The notes under the pieces: generated by a model
Seen by the model: the letters and a program-made list of their open reading frames with translations, nothing else
What the model was told of the DNA's origin: nothing
Database searches by the model: none
Translations under genes and position numbers: made by a program
Part shown: one piece after another, positions 17,102 to 24,778 of the stretch
Position numbering within the stretch: position 1 is the first letter of the stretch
How the letters are laid out: each line of letters begins with the position of its first letter
Source of the DNA: Elusimicrobiota bacterium
GTDB lineage: Bacteria > Elusimicrobiota > Elusimicrobia > Elusimicrobiales > UBA9959
Reading direction: 5' to 3'
DNA length: 64,000 nucleotides
NCBI GenBank assembly: GCA_019135865.1
Contig: JAGVVD010000042.1
Location: forward strand, 32,163 to 96,162

Positions 17102-17986
17102 TCAGGAGGCTTCGCCCTCGAGGAAAGCCTTGAGCATCTTCATGTCCTCCCAGGTGTCGAGCTTGAGCTTCGGGTTCCTGAGAAGGGCGGCGGGATGATA
17201 GGTCGGCAGCAGCTGAATGTCGGAGTCGCCGCCGAAAAGGGTCCTGGGATAGACGTACCATTTGCCGCGCGTCCTGGAGACGCCTTCCTCCGTGCCGAGC
17301 AGGACCTTGGTGGCGACCGAGCCGAGGGTCACTATGCAGCGCGGCTTGATCAGGGCGATCTGCCTCTCGAGATAAGGACGGCACACGGCGATCTCCTCGG
17401 GCGACGGCGGCCTGTCGTTGCCGCGCGACTCCGGGTTGTCCGGGTTGACCATCGGATGGCACTTGACGATGTTGGCGATGTAGACTTCGGAGCGCTTCAG
17501 TCCGAGGACGGTGTCGAGGATCTTGTCGAGCAGCTGGCCGGAGCGGCCGACGAAAGGCTCGCCCTGGTGGTCCTCCTGGAAGCCGGGTCCCTCGCCCACG
17601 AACATCACTTTCGCCGAGGGGGAGCCCACGCCGAAAACGGCGTTGAGACGGTGGCTGCCCAGCGGGCAGCGGCGGCAGCTCTTCACCAGGGCCTCCAGCT
17701 CGGCCAGTCCCGCGGCGGGACCGCCGTCCCGCGGGGCCGGGCCGGGGACCGGGGCGGACGAAGAACGGCCGGGCGCGGGGCGGCTCGGGGCGGCGGACGG
17801 AACGGCGGCGCGCGGCGCCCTGACGACGGGCGCCGGGCGGGCGGGGCCGCCGGGCAGTTCGTGCGGAGAGATATGCAGGTCCTCGTCGAGCCGCCTGATA
17901 TGGGCGGCGAGGTCCCGGATCAGGGCGGCTTTGTCCGCGGTCGGCGCCGGGAGCTCCGAGACCGGCCGGATCAGTGCCCGCTTCAT
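17102..17986 (-). CDS. Uracil-DNA glycosylase, iron-sulfur family (type 4-like)
   Basis: A 294-residue DNA repair enzyme that removes uracil from DNA. The family 4 features are present: cysteine pair CRRC (~residue 107), further cysteines in IVKCHP and EEIAVCRP that complete a 4Fe-4S site, the active-site block GEGPGFQEDHQGEPFVG, and PTYHPAALLRNP near the C-terminus. The first ~95 residues are a proline/alanine-rich extension of unknown role, longer than in thermophile enzymes but common in mesophilic homologues. It is 6 bases downstream of rpoZ and 28 upstream of priA. Confidence 0.93.
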   Translation of the reverse strand: MKRALIRPVSELPAPTADKAALIRDLAAHIRRLDEDLHISPHELPGGPARPAPVVRAPRAAVPSAAPSRPAPGRSSSAPVPGPAPRDGGPAAGLAELEALVKSCRRCPLGSHRLNAVFGVGSPSAKVMFVGEGPGFQEDHQGEPFVGRSGQLLDKILDTVLGLKRSEVYIANIVKCHPMVNPDNPESRGNDRPPSPEEIAVCRPYLERQIALIKPRCIVTLGSVATKVLLGTEEGVSRTRGKWYVYPRTLFGGDSDIQLLPTYHPAALLRNPKLKLDTWEDMKMLKAFLEGEAS

Positions 17987-17992
17987 CGGATC

Positions 17993-18286
17993 TTACTCGG
18001 CCGCGGCGGACGCGCGGGGGCGCCTGGGGGCGGCTTCGCGCGCGGCGGCCTCGGCGGCCAGCTTGGCGGCGGCCTCTTCGACCTGCTCGCGGGCGACGCG
18101 GCCGTCGACGATGTCGAGCAGGGCCTTATCGATGAGCTGGGCCATAGGGAGGGAGCGGTTCTCCTCCTGGCGCTTTATCACGCGCGCCCATTTCATGGCG
18201 ACCACCAGGTCCTTGTACTTGGAGGCTCCGTAATCGCAGATCTTCTTCTCCAGGAGCTCGGTCTCGGCGTTCTTTTCAGCGGTCAT
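17993..18286 (-). CDS. rpoZ: RNA polymerase omega subunit
   Basis: A 97-residue protein directly following gmk with a four-base overlap, the usual place of rpoZ. The core matches omega: KYKDLVVAMKWARVIKR (about residues 22-38), then a helix ending in AQLIDKALLDIVDGRV. Omega helps fold and assemble the beta' subunit. The C-terminal ~30 residues are alanine/arginine-rich and variable. Sequence identity to textbook omegas is modest, so the call leans partly on position. Confidence 0.82.
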   Translation of the reverse strand: MTAEKNAETELLEKKICDYGASKYKDLVVAMKWARVIKRQEENRSLPMAQLIDKALLDIVDGRVAREQVEEAAAKLAAEAAAREAAPRRPRASAAAE

Positions 18287-18933
18287 TTTTTCCTCCGTCG
18301 CGGGGAATTAAGTCTCTTCAGGTCTCTTTCGAATCTTCTCACGGCGTCGAGGTTGAGACGGGCCCGGCGGCATTCGGCGTCGGTTATCCCTATCACGTCC
18401 TCCACGGCCCGCTCCAGCGTGTCGTTGTAGACGATGTAGCCGAAACTGTCGGCTTCCCTGAGCTCCGCCGCTGCCGTGCGCATGCGCACGCTGATGCTCT
18501 CCGGGGCCTCGCCTCGGCCCGCCAGGCGGCGGCGCAGGGTATCCAGCGAAGGCGGCAGCAGGAAGACGGTCACGGCCTCCGGGAAAAGCCTGCGCACGGA
18601 ACGCGCGCCCTTGACGTCTATGGTCATGACCGGTATGCGTCCGGCGTCCAGCACGTCGCGCACCGACTTGACCGGGGTGCCGTAGAGGTTGCCGTGCACG
18701 TTGGCCCACTCCAGCAGTTTCCCGTCCCGCCTGAGGTCGTCGAACTCGCGGGACGTGACGAAATAGTAGTCCCGGCCGTGCTTCTCTCCCGGGCGCGGGG
18801 CGCGGGTGGTGCAGGTGATGCTGAAGCCGAAGCGGGGATCGCGCTTGAGCAGCTCCGCCCTGACCGTGGACTTGCCGCCGCCCGAAGGGGAGGAGACCAC
18901 GAGGGGGAAATAGCGCTGCGTCTTTTTTTTCAC
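18283..18933 (-). CDS. gmk: Guanylate kinase
   Basis: The 216-residue enzyme converts GMP to GDP with ATP. It has the P-loop SPSGGGKST (~residues 14-22), the GMP-binding segment TTRAPRPGEKHGRDYYFV (~residues 42-59) and the following NVHGNLYGTP. It is the first gene of the gmk-rpoZ-udg-priA run. Length is normal. Confidence 0.96.
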   Translation of the reverse strand: MKKKTQRYFPLVVSSPSGGGKSTVRAELLKRDPRFGFSITCTTRAPRPGEKHGRDYYFVTSREFDDLRRDGKLLEWANVHGNLYGTPVKSVRDVLDAGRIPVMTIDVKGARSVRRLFPEAVTVFLLPPSLDTLRRRLAGRGEAPESISVRMRTAAAELREADSFGYIVYNDTLERAVEDVIGITDAECRRARLNLDAVRRFERDLKRLNSPRRRKK

Positions 18934-18951
18934 TAAGTGTCCGGTATTTAA

Positions 18952-18984
18952 GGGGCCGGCCGCCAGTTATGGCCGGCCGGCCCC
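18952..18984 (-). terminator. GC-rich hairpin after ppdK
   Basis: An 11-bp GGGGCCGGCCG/CGGCCGGCCCC stem with an 11-base loop, 20 bases after the ppdK stop on the minus strand. It lacks a T-run, so it may be a weak or factor-dependent terminator or an mRNA 3' end stabiliser. Confidence 0.6.
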
Positions 18985-19003
18985 GCACTTTACCGCCCGG
19001 AGC

Positions 19004-21790
19004 TTACTTGTTCTTCCGGGGAGCTTTCAGCTGCGCCTGCGCCGCCGACAGTATGGCTATCGGCACGCGGAACGGGGAGCAGCTGACGTAGTTGAGGCCG
19101 GCCTTGTGGCAGAACTCCACCGAGGCCGGTTCGCCGCCCTGCTCTCCGCAGATGCCGATCTTGAGGTCCTTGCGGGTCCTGCGGCCACGCTCGACGGTGA
19201 TCTTGATCAGCTCGCCCACGCCGTCCTGGTCTATCGTCTGGAACGGGTCGACCGGGATGATCTTGTGCTCGACGTACTCCTTGAGGAAGTACCCCGAGTC
19301 GTCGCGGGAGTAGCCGAACGTCATCTGCGTCAGGTCGTTGGTGCCGAAGGAGAAGAACTCCATGGCCTCGGCCAGTTTGCCGGCCATCAGGCAGGCGCGC
19401 GGGATCTCTATCATCGTGCCGACCATGTAGTTCACCTTCACGCCGTGCTTCTTGTACACCTCGGCGTAGACGCGGTGGATGATGGCGGTCTGGTGCTTCA
19501 CCTCGTTCTCGAGCGAGACGACGGGGATCATGATGTCCGGGTACACCTTGACGCCTTCCTTGACCAGTTCGGCGGCGGCCTCGAGTATGGCGCGGGCCTG
19601 CGTCTCGGTGATCTCGGGATAGGTGACGCCGAGGCGCACGCCGCGGTGGCCCATCATCGGGTTGGACTCGCGCAGCGCGGAGGCGCGGGCCTCCAGCTCC
19701 TCGTAGGAGATGCCCAGCGCCTGGCCGAGCTCCTGCAGCTTGTCCTTCTGGTGGGGGACGAACTCATGGAGCGGCGGGTCCATCAGGCGGATGGTGACGT
19801 GCAGGCCTTCCATGACCTTGAGCGTCGCCTTGATGTCGTTCTTCATGAACGGGAAGAGGCCGTCGAGGGCGGCCTTGCGCTCCGCCTCGGTCTTGGACAT
19901 GATCATCTTGCGCAGCTGGAACAGCGCCTGGTCCGAGCCCTTGCCGTAGAACATGTGCTCGATGCGGAACAGGCCGATGCCCTCGGCGCCGAACTTGCGG
20001 GCGACCATGGAGTCGGCCGGGGTGTCGGCGTTGGTCCAGACCTTGAGCGCGCGGACCTGGTTGCAGAGCTTGAGGAACTCGCCCAGCATCGGGGACTCGC
20101 TGGCGTCGATCATCCCGAGCTTGTCCTTGTAGGCCAGGCCCTTGGAGCCGTTGAGGGAGATCCAGTCGCCCTCCTTGATCGTCTCGCCGGCGATGCGGAA
20201 CTGCCTGGCCCCGTGCTCGATCTCGACGGCGGCGCAGCCGACGACGCAGCACTTGCCCCAGCCGCGGGCGACGAGCGCCGCGTGGGAGGTCATGCCGCCG
20301 CGGGCGGTCAGGATGGCCTCGGCGGCCCTCATGCCCTCGACGTCCTCGGGGTTGGTCTCCTCGCGGACGAGGATGACCTTTTTACCTTCCTTATGCCACT
20401 TCACGGCGTCCGCGGCGGTGAACACCACCTGGCCGACGGCGCCGCCGGGGCCGGCGGGCAGGCCCTTGCCGAGGACATGCGCTTTCGCTTCGGCCTTGGG
20501 GTCGATGATGGGGTGCAGCAGCTCGTCGAGCTGGGCCGGGGTGACGCGGTTGACCGCTTCGTCGCGGCTGATCAGCTTCTCCCTGTACATGTCGAGCGCC
20601 ATGCGGACGGCGGCCGGGCCGTTGCGCTTGCCGACGCGGCACTGCAGCATCCACAGGCGGCCGTTCTCGACGGTGAACTCGATGTCGAGCATGTTGCGGT
20701 AATGCTTCTCGAGCTTGGCGCGTATCGCGGCCAGTTCCTTGTAGCAGGCGGGCGCGAGCTGCTCCATGGACTTGAGGTGCTTGGACTGCTCGGAGCGGCT
20801 GGGCTCGTTTATGGGGTGCGGGGTGCGGATGCCGGCCACGACGTCCTCGCCCTGCGCGTTCTCGAGGAACTCGCCGTAGAAGTAGTTCTCGCCGGTGCCG
20901 GGATTGCGGGTGAAGGCCACGCCGGTGGAGGAGGAGTCGCCCATATTGCCGAACACCATGCTCTGCACGTTGACGGCGGTGCCCCACTCGGCGGGGATCT
21001 TCTCGATCTCGCGGTACTTGACGGCCTTGTTGCCCATCCAGGAGGCGAACACGGCGCCGATGGAGCCCCAGAGCTGGTCCATGTGGTTGTCCGGGAATTC
21101 CTTGCCGAGCTGCTCCTTGATCTTCGCCTTGAAGAGGCGGGAGAGCTCCTTCAGGTCGTCGGCGGACAGGTCGGTGTCGGACTTGGCGCCGCGCTTCTGC
21201 TTCATGTCCTCCATGATATGCTCGAGCTGCTTGCGGATGCCCTTGTTGTCGGCGACCTCGATGCCGGCGGCCTTCTCCATGACGACGTCGGAGTACATCA
21301 TGATCAGGCGGCGGTAGGAGTCGTAGACGAAGCGGGGGTTATTGGTCAGTTTGACCAGGCCGGGAATGGTGGCCTCGGTCAGGCCGCAGTTGAGGATGGT
21401 CTCCATCATGCCGGGCATGGAGCTGCGGGCGCCGGAGCGCACGGATACGAGCAGCGGGTTGGCCGGGTCGCCGAATTTCTTGCCGGTCAGTTCCTCGACG
21501 CGGCGGAGGTTCTTCTCGACATCGAGCCTGAGCTGCTTGGGATAGGTCCGCTTGTTGGCCCAGTAGTAGGTGCAGATCTCGGTGGTGATGGTGAAGCCCG
21601 GGGGGACGGGGAGCTTCAGGGCCGGGTGGCCGGCCATCTCGGCGAGGTTGGCGCCCTTGCCGCCGAGCAGGTTCTTCATGGACTCTTTGCCGTCGGCCTT
21701 GCCGCCGCCGAAAAAGTACACGAGTTTCTTGGAAAGTTTGGCTTTGCTGATCTTCTGCGCAGGTTTCTTCATAACGGCCGTCTTAGGCAT
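19004..21790 (-). CDS. ppdK: Pyruvate, phosphate dikinase
   Basis: The 928-residue enzyme interconverts pyruvate, ATP and phosphate with phosphoenolpyruvate, AMP and pyrophosphate. It has the N-terminal ATP-grasp domain (GGKGANLAEMAG near residue 42; SVRSGARSSMPGMMET), the central phosphohistidine domain with the catalytic His in TARGGMTSHAALVARG (~residue 508), and the C-terminal TIM barrel with GEQGGEPASVEFCHKAGLNY. Length fits the bacterial form. The start is the ATG at 21790 because AGGAG lies nine bases upstream; the frame stays open far beyond it without meaning. The gene stands alone, divergent from the EEP nuclease gene. No serine/threonine regulatory protein (PDRP) gene is seen nearby. 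Confidence 0.96.
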   Translation of the reverse strand: MPKTAVMKKPAQKISKAKLSKKLVYFFGGGKADGKESMKNLLGGKGANLAEMAGHPALKLPVPPGFTITTEICTYYWANKRTYPKQLRLDVEKNLRRVEELTGKKFGDPANPLLVSVRSGARSSMPGMMETILNCGLTEATIPGLVKLTNNPRFVYDSYRRLIMMYSDVVMEKAAGIEVADNKGIRKQLEHIMEDMKQKRGAKSDTDLSADDLKELSRLFKAKIKEQLGKEFPDNHMDQLWGSIGAVFASWMGNKAVKYREIEKIPAEWGTAVNVQSMVFGNMGDSSSTGVAFTRNPGTGENYFYGEFLENAQGEDVVAGIRTPHPINEPSRSEQSKHLKSMEQLAPACYKELAAIRAKLEKHYRNMLDIEFTVENGRLWMLQCRVGKRNGPAAVRMALDMYREKLISRDEAVNRVTPAQLDELLHPIIDPKAEAKAHVLGKGLPAGPGGAVGQVVFTAADAVKWHKEGKKVILVREETNPEDVEGMRAAEAILTARGGMTSHAALVARGWGKCCVVGCAAVEIEHGARQFRIAGETIKEGDWISLNGSKGLAYKDKLGMIDASESPMLGEFLKLCNQVRALKVWTNADTPADSMVARKFGAEGIGLFRIEHMFYGKGSDQALFQLRKMIMSKTEAERKAALDGLFPFMKNDIKATLKVMEGLHVTIRLMDPPLHEFVPHQKDKLQELGQALGISYEELEARASALRESNPMMGHRGVRLGVTYPEITETQARAILEAAAELVKEGVKVYPDIMIPVVSLENEVKHQTAIIHRVYAEVYKKHGVKVNYMVGTMIEIPRACLMAGKLAEAMEFFSFGTNDLTQMTFGYSRDDSGYFLKEYVEHKIIPVDPFQTIDQDGVGELIKITVERGRRTRKDLKIGICGEQGGEPASVEFCHKAGLNYVSCSPFRVPIAILSAAQAQLKAPRKNK

Positions 21791-21884
21791 GTTCGGTGTG
21801 CTCCTGGATACTCTGGATTGGCCGGTTTGGCCGGCCCGGTCCTTTGGGAGACCGTGCCCATATGATACTAAATCCTTATAGCGG

Positions 21885-21914
21885 TGGACAATCGCGGCGC
21901 CGGGGGGGTATAAT
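21885..21914 (+). promoter_or_regulatory. Sigma-70-like promoter of EEP gene
   Basis: TGGACA (21885-21890), an 18-base spacer and TATAAT (21909-21914). Transcription should begin near 21921, leaving a short leader with GGGAGAGGG before the ATG at 21932. Confidence 0.75.
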
Positions 21915-21931
21915 CTGGTCGGGAGAGGGAA

Positions 21932-22684
21932 ATGCGCGTTAAATTCCTGACCATAAACCTGCACAAAGGCTTCTCGCCGCTCAACCGCCGTTTCTCGCTG
22001 CCGGCGCTGGGGGAACGCATCCACGCCACGGGCGCGGACGTTATCTTCCTGCAGGAGGCGGTGGGGGAGAACGTGCGGAAGGCGGCGAAATACGCGCACT
22101 GGCCCTCCCGTCCCCAGCACGAGTACCTGGCCGGGACCTCCGGTTTCGACCATGTTTACGGCCGCAACGCCGTCTACGCGGCCGGACATCACGGCAACGC
22201 GATCGTCTCCAGGTTCCCGATACTGCTGACCGAAAGGACCGACATCTCCACCAACCAGGTGGAGAAACGCGGGGCCCTGTACGCGGCGCTGGGCTTGCCG
22301 GGCGGCCGGACGCTGCACGCGCTCTGCCTGCACCTGGGACTGCTCCGCGTTTCCCGCCGCAAACAGCTCTCGATGATAGCTGACTACCTTGAAAAACATG
22401 TCCCCGCCGGCGAGCCGCTGGTGGTCGCGGGCGACTTCAACGAATGGCGGCGGCGCGAACGGGACGAGCTGGAGGTCCGGCTGGGGATGCGGGACGCGGG
22501 CCACGAACTGCACGGGGGGAAACTGCGCACTTTTCCCTGCGCCTTCCCCTGTTTCCCGCTGGACAGGATATACCTGCGGGGTTTCCGTGTGCTGCGGGCG
22601 AAGGCGCTGCACGCCGGGGCCTGGCGCAATCTCTCAGACCACGCCGCCTTCTACGCCGAGGCGGAGACCGTGGACCCCCTCTAA
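21932..22684 (+). CDS. Endonuclease/exonuclease/phosphatase family protein
   Basis: The 250-residue protein has the EEP fold signature: TINLHKG (~residue 7), the metal-binding glutamate in FLQEAV (~41), VAGDFNEWRR (~169) and C-terminal SDHAAFY (~237). No signal peptide is visible, so it is probably cytoplasmic. EEP members cut DNA, phospholipids or phosphoesters; the closest pattern is the small stand-alone group of unknown substrate. It has its own promoter and is followed by a strong hairpin terminator. Confidence 0.82.
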   Translation: MRVKFLTINLHKGFSPLNRRFSLPALGERIHATGADVIFLQEAVGENVRKAAKYAHWPSRPQHEYLAGTSGFDHVYGRNAVYAAGHHGNAIVSRFPILLTERTDISTNQVEKRGALYAALGLPGGRTLHALCLHLGLLRVSRRKQLSMIADYLEKHVPAGEPLVVAGDFNEWRRRERDELEVRLGMRDAGHELHGGKLRTFPCAFPCFPLDRIYLRGFRVLRAKALHAGAWRNLSDHAAFYAEAETVDPL

Positions 22685-22702
22685 AACATCCGGTAAAAGC
22701 GC

Positions 22703-22738
22703 AAGGGGGGCGCGACATCACGTTGTCGCGCCCCCCTT
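22703..22738. terminator. Strong hairpin terminator between convergent genes
   Basis: A perfect 15-bp stem (AAGGGGGGCGCGACA with its complement) and a TCACGT loop between genes ending at 22684 and 22764. The outer AAAGCG/CGCTTT segments can extend it. Confidence 0.85.
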
Positions 22739-22763
22739 CTACGCTTTATATATGAACGCTCGG

Positions 22764-23747
22764 TTATTCGGCCGCGGCCATGCAGAGCAGGGGCGCGGCG
22801 GCCCTGAATTCCTGCGTACCGGAGAGGTCGGTGCGGAAGATCTCCGCGCCGGCCTCCAGCAGGCGGGAGACGGCCTCGGGATGCGGGTGCCCGTAGTTGT
22901 TGGCGCCGACCTCTATGTAGGCCCTCGCGGGACGGACGGCCGCCAGGAAAGGCGAGGTGGAGGAATACCTGCTGCCGTGATGGCCCACTTTGAGTATGTC
23001 GGAGCGGAGACCGGCGCCGTACTCCTTCACCAGCCGGGCCTCGACGTCCTCTCCCGCGTCGCCGGTGAAAAGCAGGGACGCGCCCGCGTGCTCGAGGCGC
23101 AGCGTGATGGAGCAGTTGTTGAGGGTCTCGCTGTTCTTGCTCGCGAAAGGCTCGTGGCAGGAACTGAGGACTTTCACTTCCACGCCGGCGGACCAGTCGA
23201 GCGAGTCGCCGGGAGCGGGATAAGCGGTCGTCACGCCCAGTTCCGCCGCCTTCGCCCTGACGGCGTCGTCGCCGGTGGCGGCGGAATTGTCCACGCGGGT
23301 GTCGTAGAAGGCGCCCACCGCGTAATTGGCGAAGACGTGCTGGAGCCCTTTGTAATGGTCGGAGTGGGGATGGGTCAGCACCACATGGTCTATGGAAGAG
23401 ATCCCCCGTTCCTTCAGGAACAGCGCCAGCGGCCCGGAGGAGGACGAGGAGGGGCCCCCGTCTATGAGGGCGTTCCTGCCGTCCGGGAACTCCATGTAGA
23501 TCGCGTCGCCCTGGCCGACGCTCACGAAATAGACGCTGAGGCCGGGGGCGGGGCGCAGCAGCGTCGCCTCCGGCGGCTCGGCGGCCGGCAGGGGCGCCAG
23601 GAAGGCGGCGGCGCTCTCCGCCAGGGAGGCCAGGGAATCGAAGGCCTCCCCGGCGCGCGCCGGGGCGTAAAGAGAGACGGAAAGGAGGAACGCCGCGAAT
23701 ACGGACTTCAGGACGGCTGCGACATTATTCGACGCTGAACGGGCCAT
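22764..23747 (-). CDS. Secreted ComEC-like MBL-fold hydrolase
   Basis: The 327-residue protein has an N-terminal signal peptide or anchor (about residues 12-30), then a metallo-beta-lactamase domain: HPHSDHYKG (~residue 123), FTGDAGEDVE (~225) and KVGHHGSRYS (~251). It is the stand-alone version of the hydrolase domain found at the end of the DNA uptake protein ComEC; these may degrade extracellular nucleic acid or other phosphoesters (inference). The start is the ATG at 23747 with GAGGTGG five bases upstream, preferred over the GTG three codons before. That ribosome binding site lies inside a perfect 12-bp inverted repeat (23748-23759 with 23818-23829). Confidence 0.85.
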   Translation of the reverse strand: MARSASNNVAAVLKSVFAAFLLSVSLYAPARAGEAFDSLASLAESAAAFLAPLPAAEPPEATLLRPAPGLSVYFVSVGQGDAIYMEFPDGRNALIDGGPSSSSSGPLALFLKERGISSIDHVVLTHPHSDHYKGLQHVFANYAVGAFYDTRVDNSAATGDDAVRAKAAELGVTTAYPAPGDSLDWSAGVEVKVLSSCHEPFASKNSETLNNCSITLRLEHAGASLLFTGDAGEDVEARLVKEYGAGLRSDILKVGHHGSRYSSTSPFLAAVRPARAYIEVGANNYGHPHPEAVSRLLEAGAEIFRTDLSGTQEFRAAAPLLCMAAAE

Positions 23748-23829
23748 AGTATCCACCTCAGCAAGACTTACAACGCCTGGTATTCCGCGCCGAGTGGTGA
23801 ATCCGGATTAAGGTCCGGAGGTGGATACT
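23748..23829 (-). promoter_or_regulatory. RBS-sequestering stem-loop in 5' leader of MBL gene
   Basis: On the mRNA strand AGTATCCACCTC (23829-23818) is the exact complement of GAGGTGGATACT (23759-23748), which carries the Shine-Dalgarno and ends directly at the ATG. The loop is 58 bases and includes a second small palindrome (TCCGGA twice, around 23806-23819) that competes with the foot of the main stem. This is the layout of a translational switch such as a riboswitch or thermosensor. No known class is recognised. Confidence 0.6.
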
Positions 23830-24006
23830 CCCCGGCCTATCCCGGGGATTACACAGCGGCAGATATAACCTATGGACAAAAGACCCTCCGGGCAAGGACC
23901 AAAGGGCCTATGTGTCCATAGGACCTTAGGCCTATCGTCAAGTGCCGGGGCGTCCGGCCGGACGCCGCCCGGGGAGTACGCGCCCGCCGGCGGCGTTCCG
24001 TTTATG
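23830..24006. other. Non-coding region with alternative hairpins upstream of trmJ-like gene
   Basis: No gene is supported here. CCTATGGACA (23869-23878) is the exact complement of TGTCCATAGG (23913-23922). The same right arm can instead form a local hairpin with CCTATG (23907-23912), so the two structures exclude each other. GC-rich palindromes follow (about 23945-23999). It could be the leader of either divergent gene. Confidence 0.45.
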
Positions 24007-24012
24007 TAGAAT
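24007..24012 (+). promoter_or_regulatory. -10 element giving a leaderless transcript
   Basis: TAGAAT ends 6 bases before the ATG at 24019, so transcription would begin at or within a base or two of the initiation codon. The surrounding ATGTAGAATATA is identical to the promoter at 4774-4785. Confidence 0.5.
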
Positions 24013-24018
24013 ATAGGC

Positions 24019-24738
24019 ATGGCCGAAGAAACGACCCCGCCTTTAAGGATAGTCCTGGCCCGTCCGCGAAACCCCGTGAACATCGGGGCGGCGGCAAGAG
24101 CCATGGCCAACTTCGGCCTCTCGGACCTGGCGGCCGCCGCCCCTCACCCTCCGGTCTGGAAAGAAGCGCTGACCGAGAACCGGGCGGCCGTGGGGGCCGG
24201 GCACCTGCTGGACAGGGCGGCGGTATGCGGGTCCATCCCGGCCGCGGCGGAGGGCTGCTCCCTGGTCCTGGGCACTTCAGCGCTGAACAGGCGCAGCCCC
24301 GACAGGGAGGTCATACCCCTGCCGCTGGCCGCCGAATATATAAGGAAGAACTCCGGCGGCGGACGCGCCGCGATAGTCTTCGGACCGGAAAAGCACGGCC
24401 TTACGGAGGAGGATCTCTCCCATTGCCGGGCCATCATAGCGGTGCCGACCGCCGACGCGCAGCCCTCCATGAACCTGGGGCACGCCGTGGCCGTGGTCTG
24501 CTATGAACTGGCGGGCAGGGCCGGTCCCGCGGGAGGCGGAAGGACGGCGCGGCCGGCCAGAGCGGCGGCTTCCCCGGGGGAACTGGATTCCACCGCGGCG
24601 GAGATCATCGGTTTTATAGAAAGGACCGGGGGCGGAAAATCGCCGGCGCAGATACGGCGCGCCGTACAGGACCTGGCGGGGGAAAAAGAGGCCCTTTCGC
24701 TGCTGCGGCTGCTCGTCCGCAGGGCGTCGGATCCGTAG
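24019..24738 (+). CDS. TrmJ/SpoU-family RNA methyltransferase
   Basis: A 239-residue SPOUT-fold enzyme that methylates ribose 2'-OH in RNA. The three family motifs are visible: ARPRNPVNIGAAARAMANFG (motif 1, ~residue 14), FGPEKHGLTEEDL (motif 2, ~121) and PSMNLGHAVAVVCYEL (motif 3, ~150). The order and the C-terminal helical extension fit TrmJ, which modifies position 32 of tRNAs, but the exact target cannot be read. Initiation appears leaderless. It converges on the oligopeptidase gene with a GC-rich hairpin between. Confidence 0.85.
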   Translation: MAEETTPPLRIVLARPRNPVNIGAAARAMANFGLSDLAAAAPHPPVWKEALTENRAAVGAGHLLDRAAVCGSIPAAAEGCSLVLGTSALNRRSPDREVIPLPLAAEYIRKNSGGGRAAIVFGPEKHGLTEEDLSHCRAIIAVPTADAQPSMNLGHAVAVVCYELAGRAGPAGGGRTARPARAAASPGELDSTAAEIIGFIERTGGGKSPAQIRRAVQDLAGEKEALSLLRLLVRRASDP

Positions 24739-24748
24739 AACGGGGATC

Positions 24749-24778
24749 CCGGGCGCGGGGCTTCCGCCCCGGGCCGGT
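24749..24778. terminator. GC-rich hairpin between convergent genes
   Basis: CGGGGC-TTCC-GCCCCG (24756-24771) with partly paired GC flanks, located between the stops at 24738 and 24779. There is no T-run. Confidence 0.55.

Noticed and set aside
19106..21865. A 919-codon open frame on the plus strand opposite ppdK
   Set aside because: It mirrors the third-position GC bias of ppdK, has low-complexity Gly/Ala/Leu/Val/Asp composition and no motif. The same holds for long antisense frames at 5061-7370, 50790-52703 and 61365-63440.
23748..23829. Inverted repeat as the ends of a small mobile element
   Set aside because: Only 58 bases lie between the arms, there is no target duplication, and one arm ends exactly at a start codon, which fits an mRNA structure better.
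23880..23940. Possible c-di-GMP (GEMM) riboswitch upstream of the TrmJ-like gene
   Set aside because: There is some similarity of GC-rich blocks, but the conserved GEMM core with its GCAAAGCC-like tetraloop receptor segment is absent.
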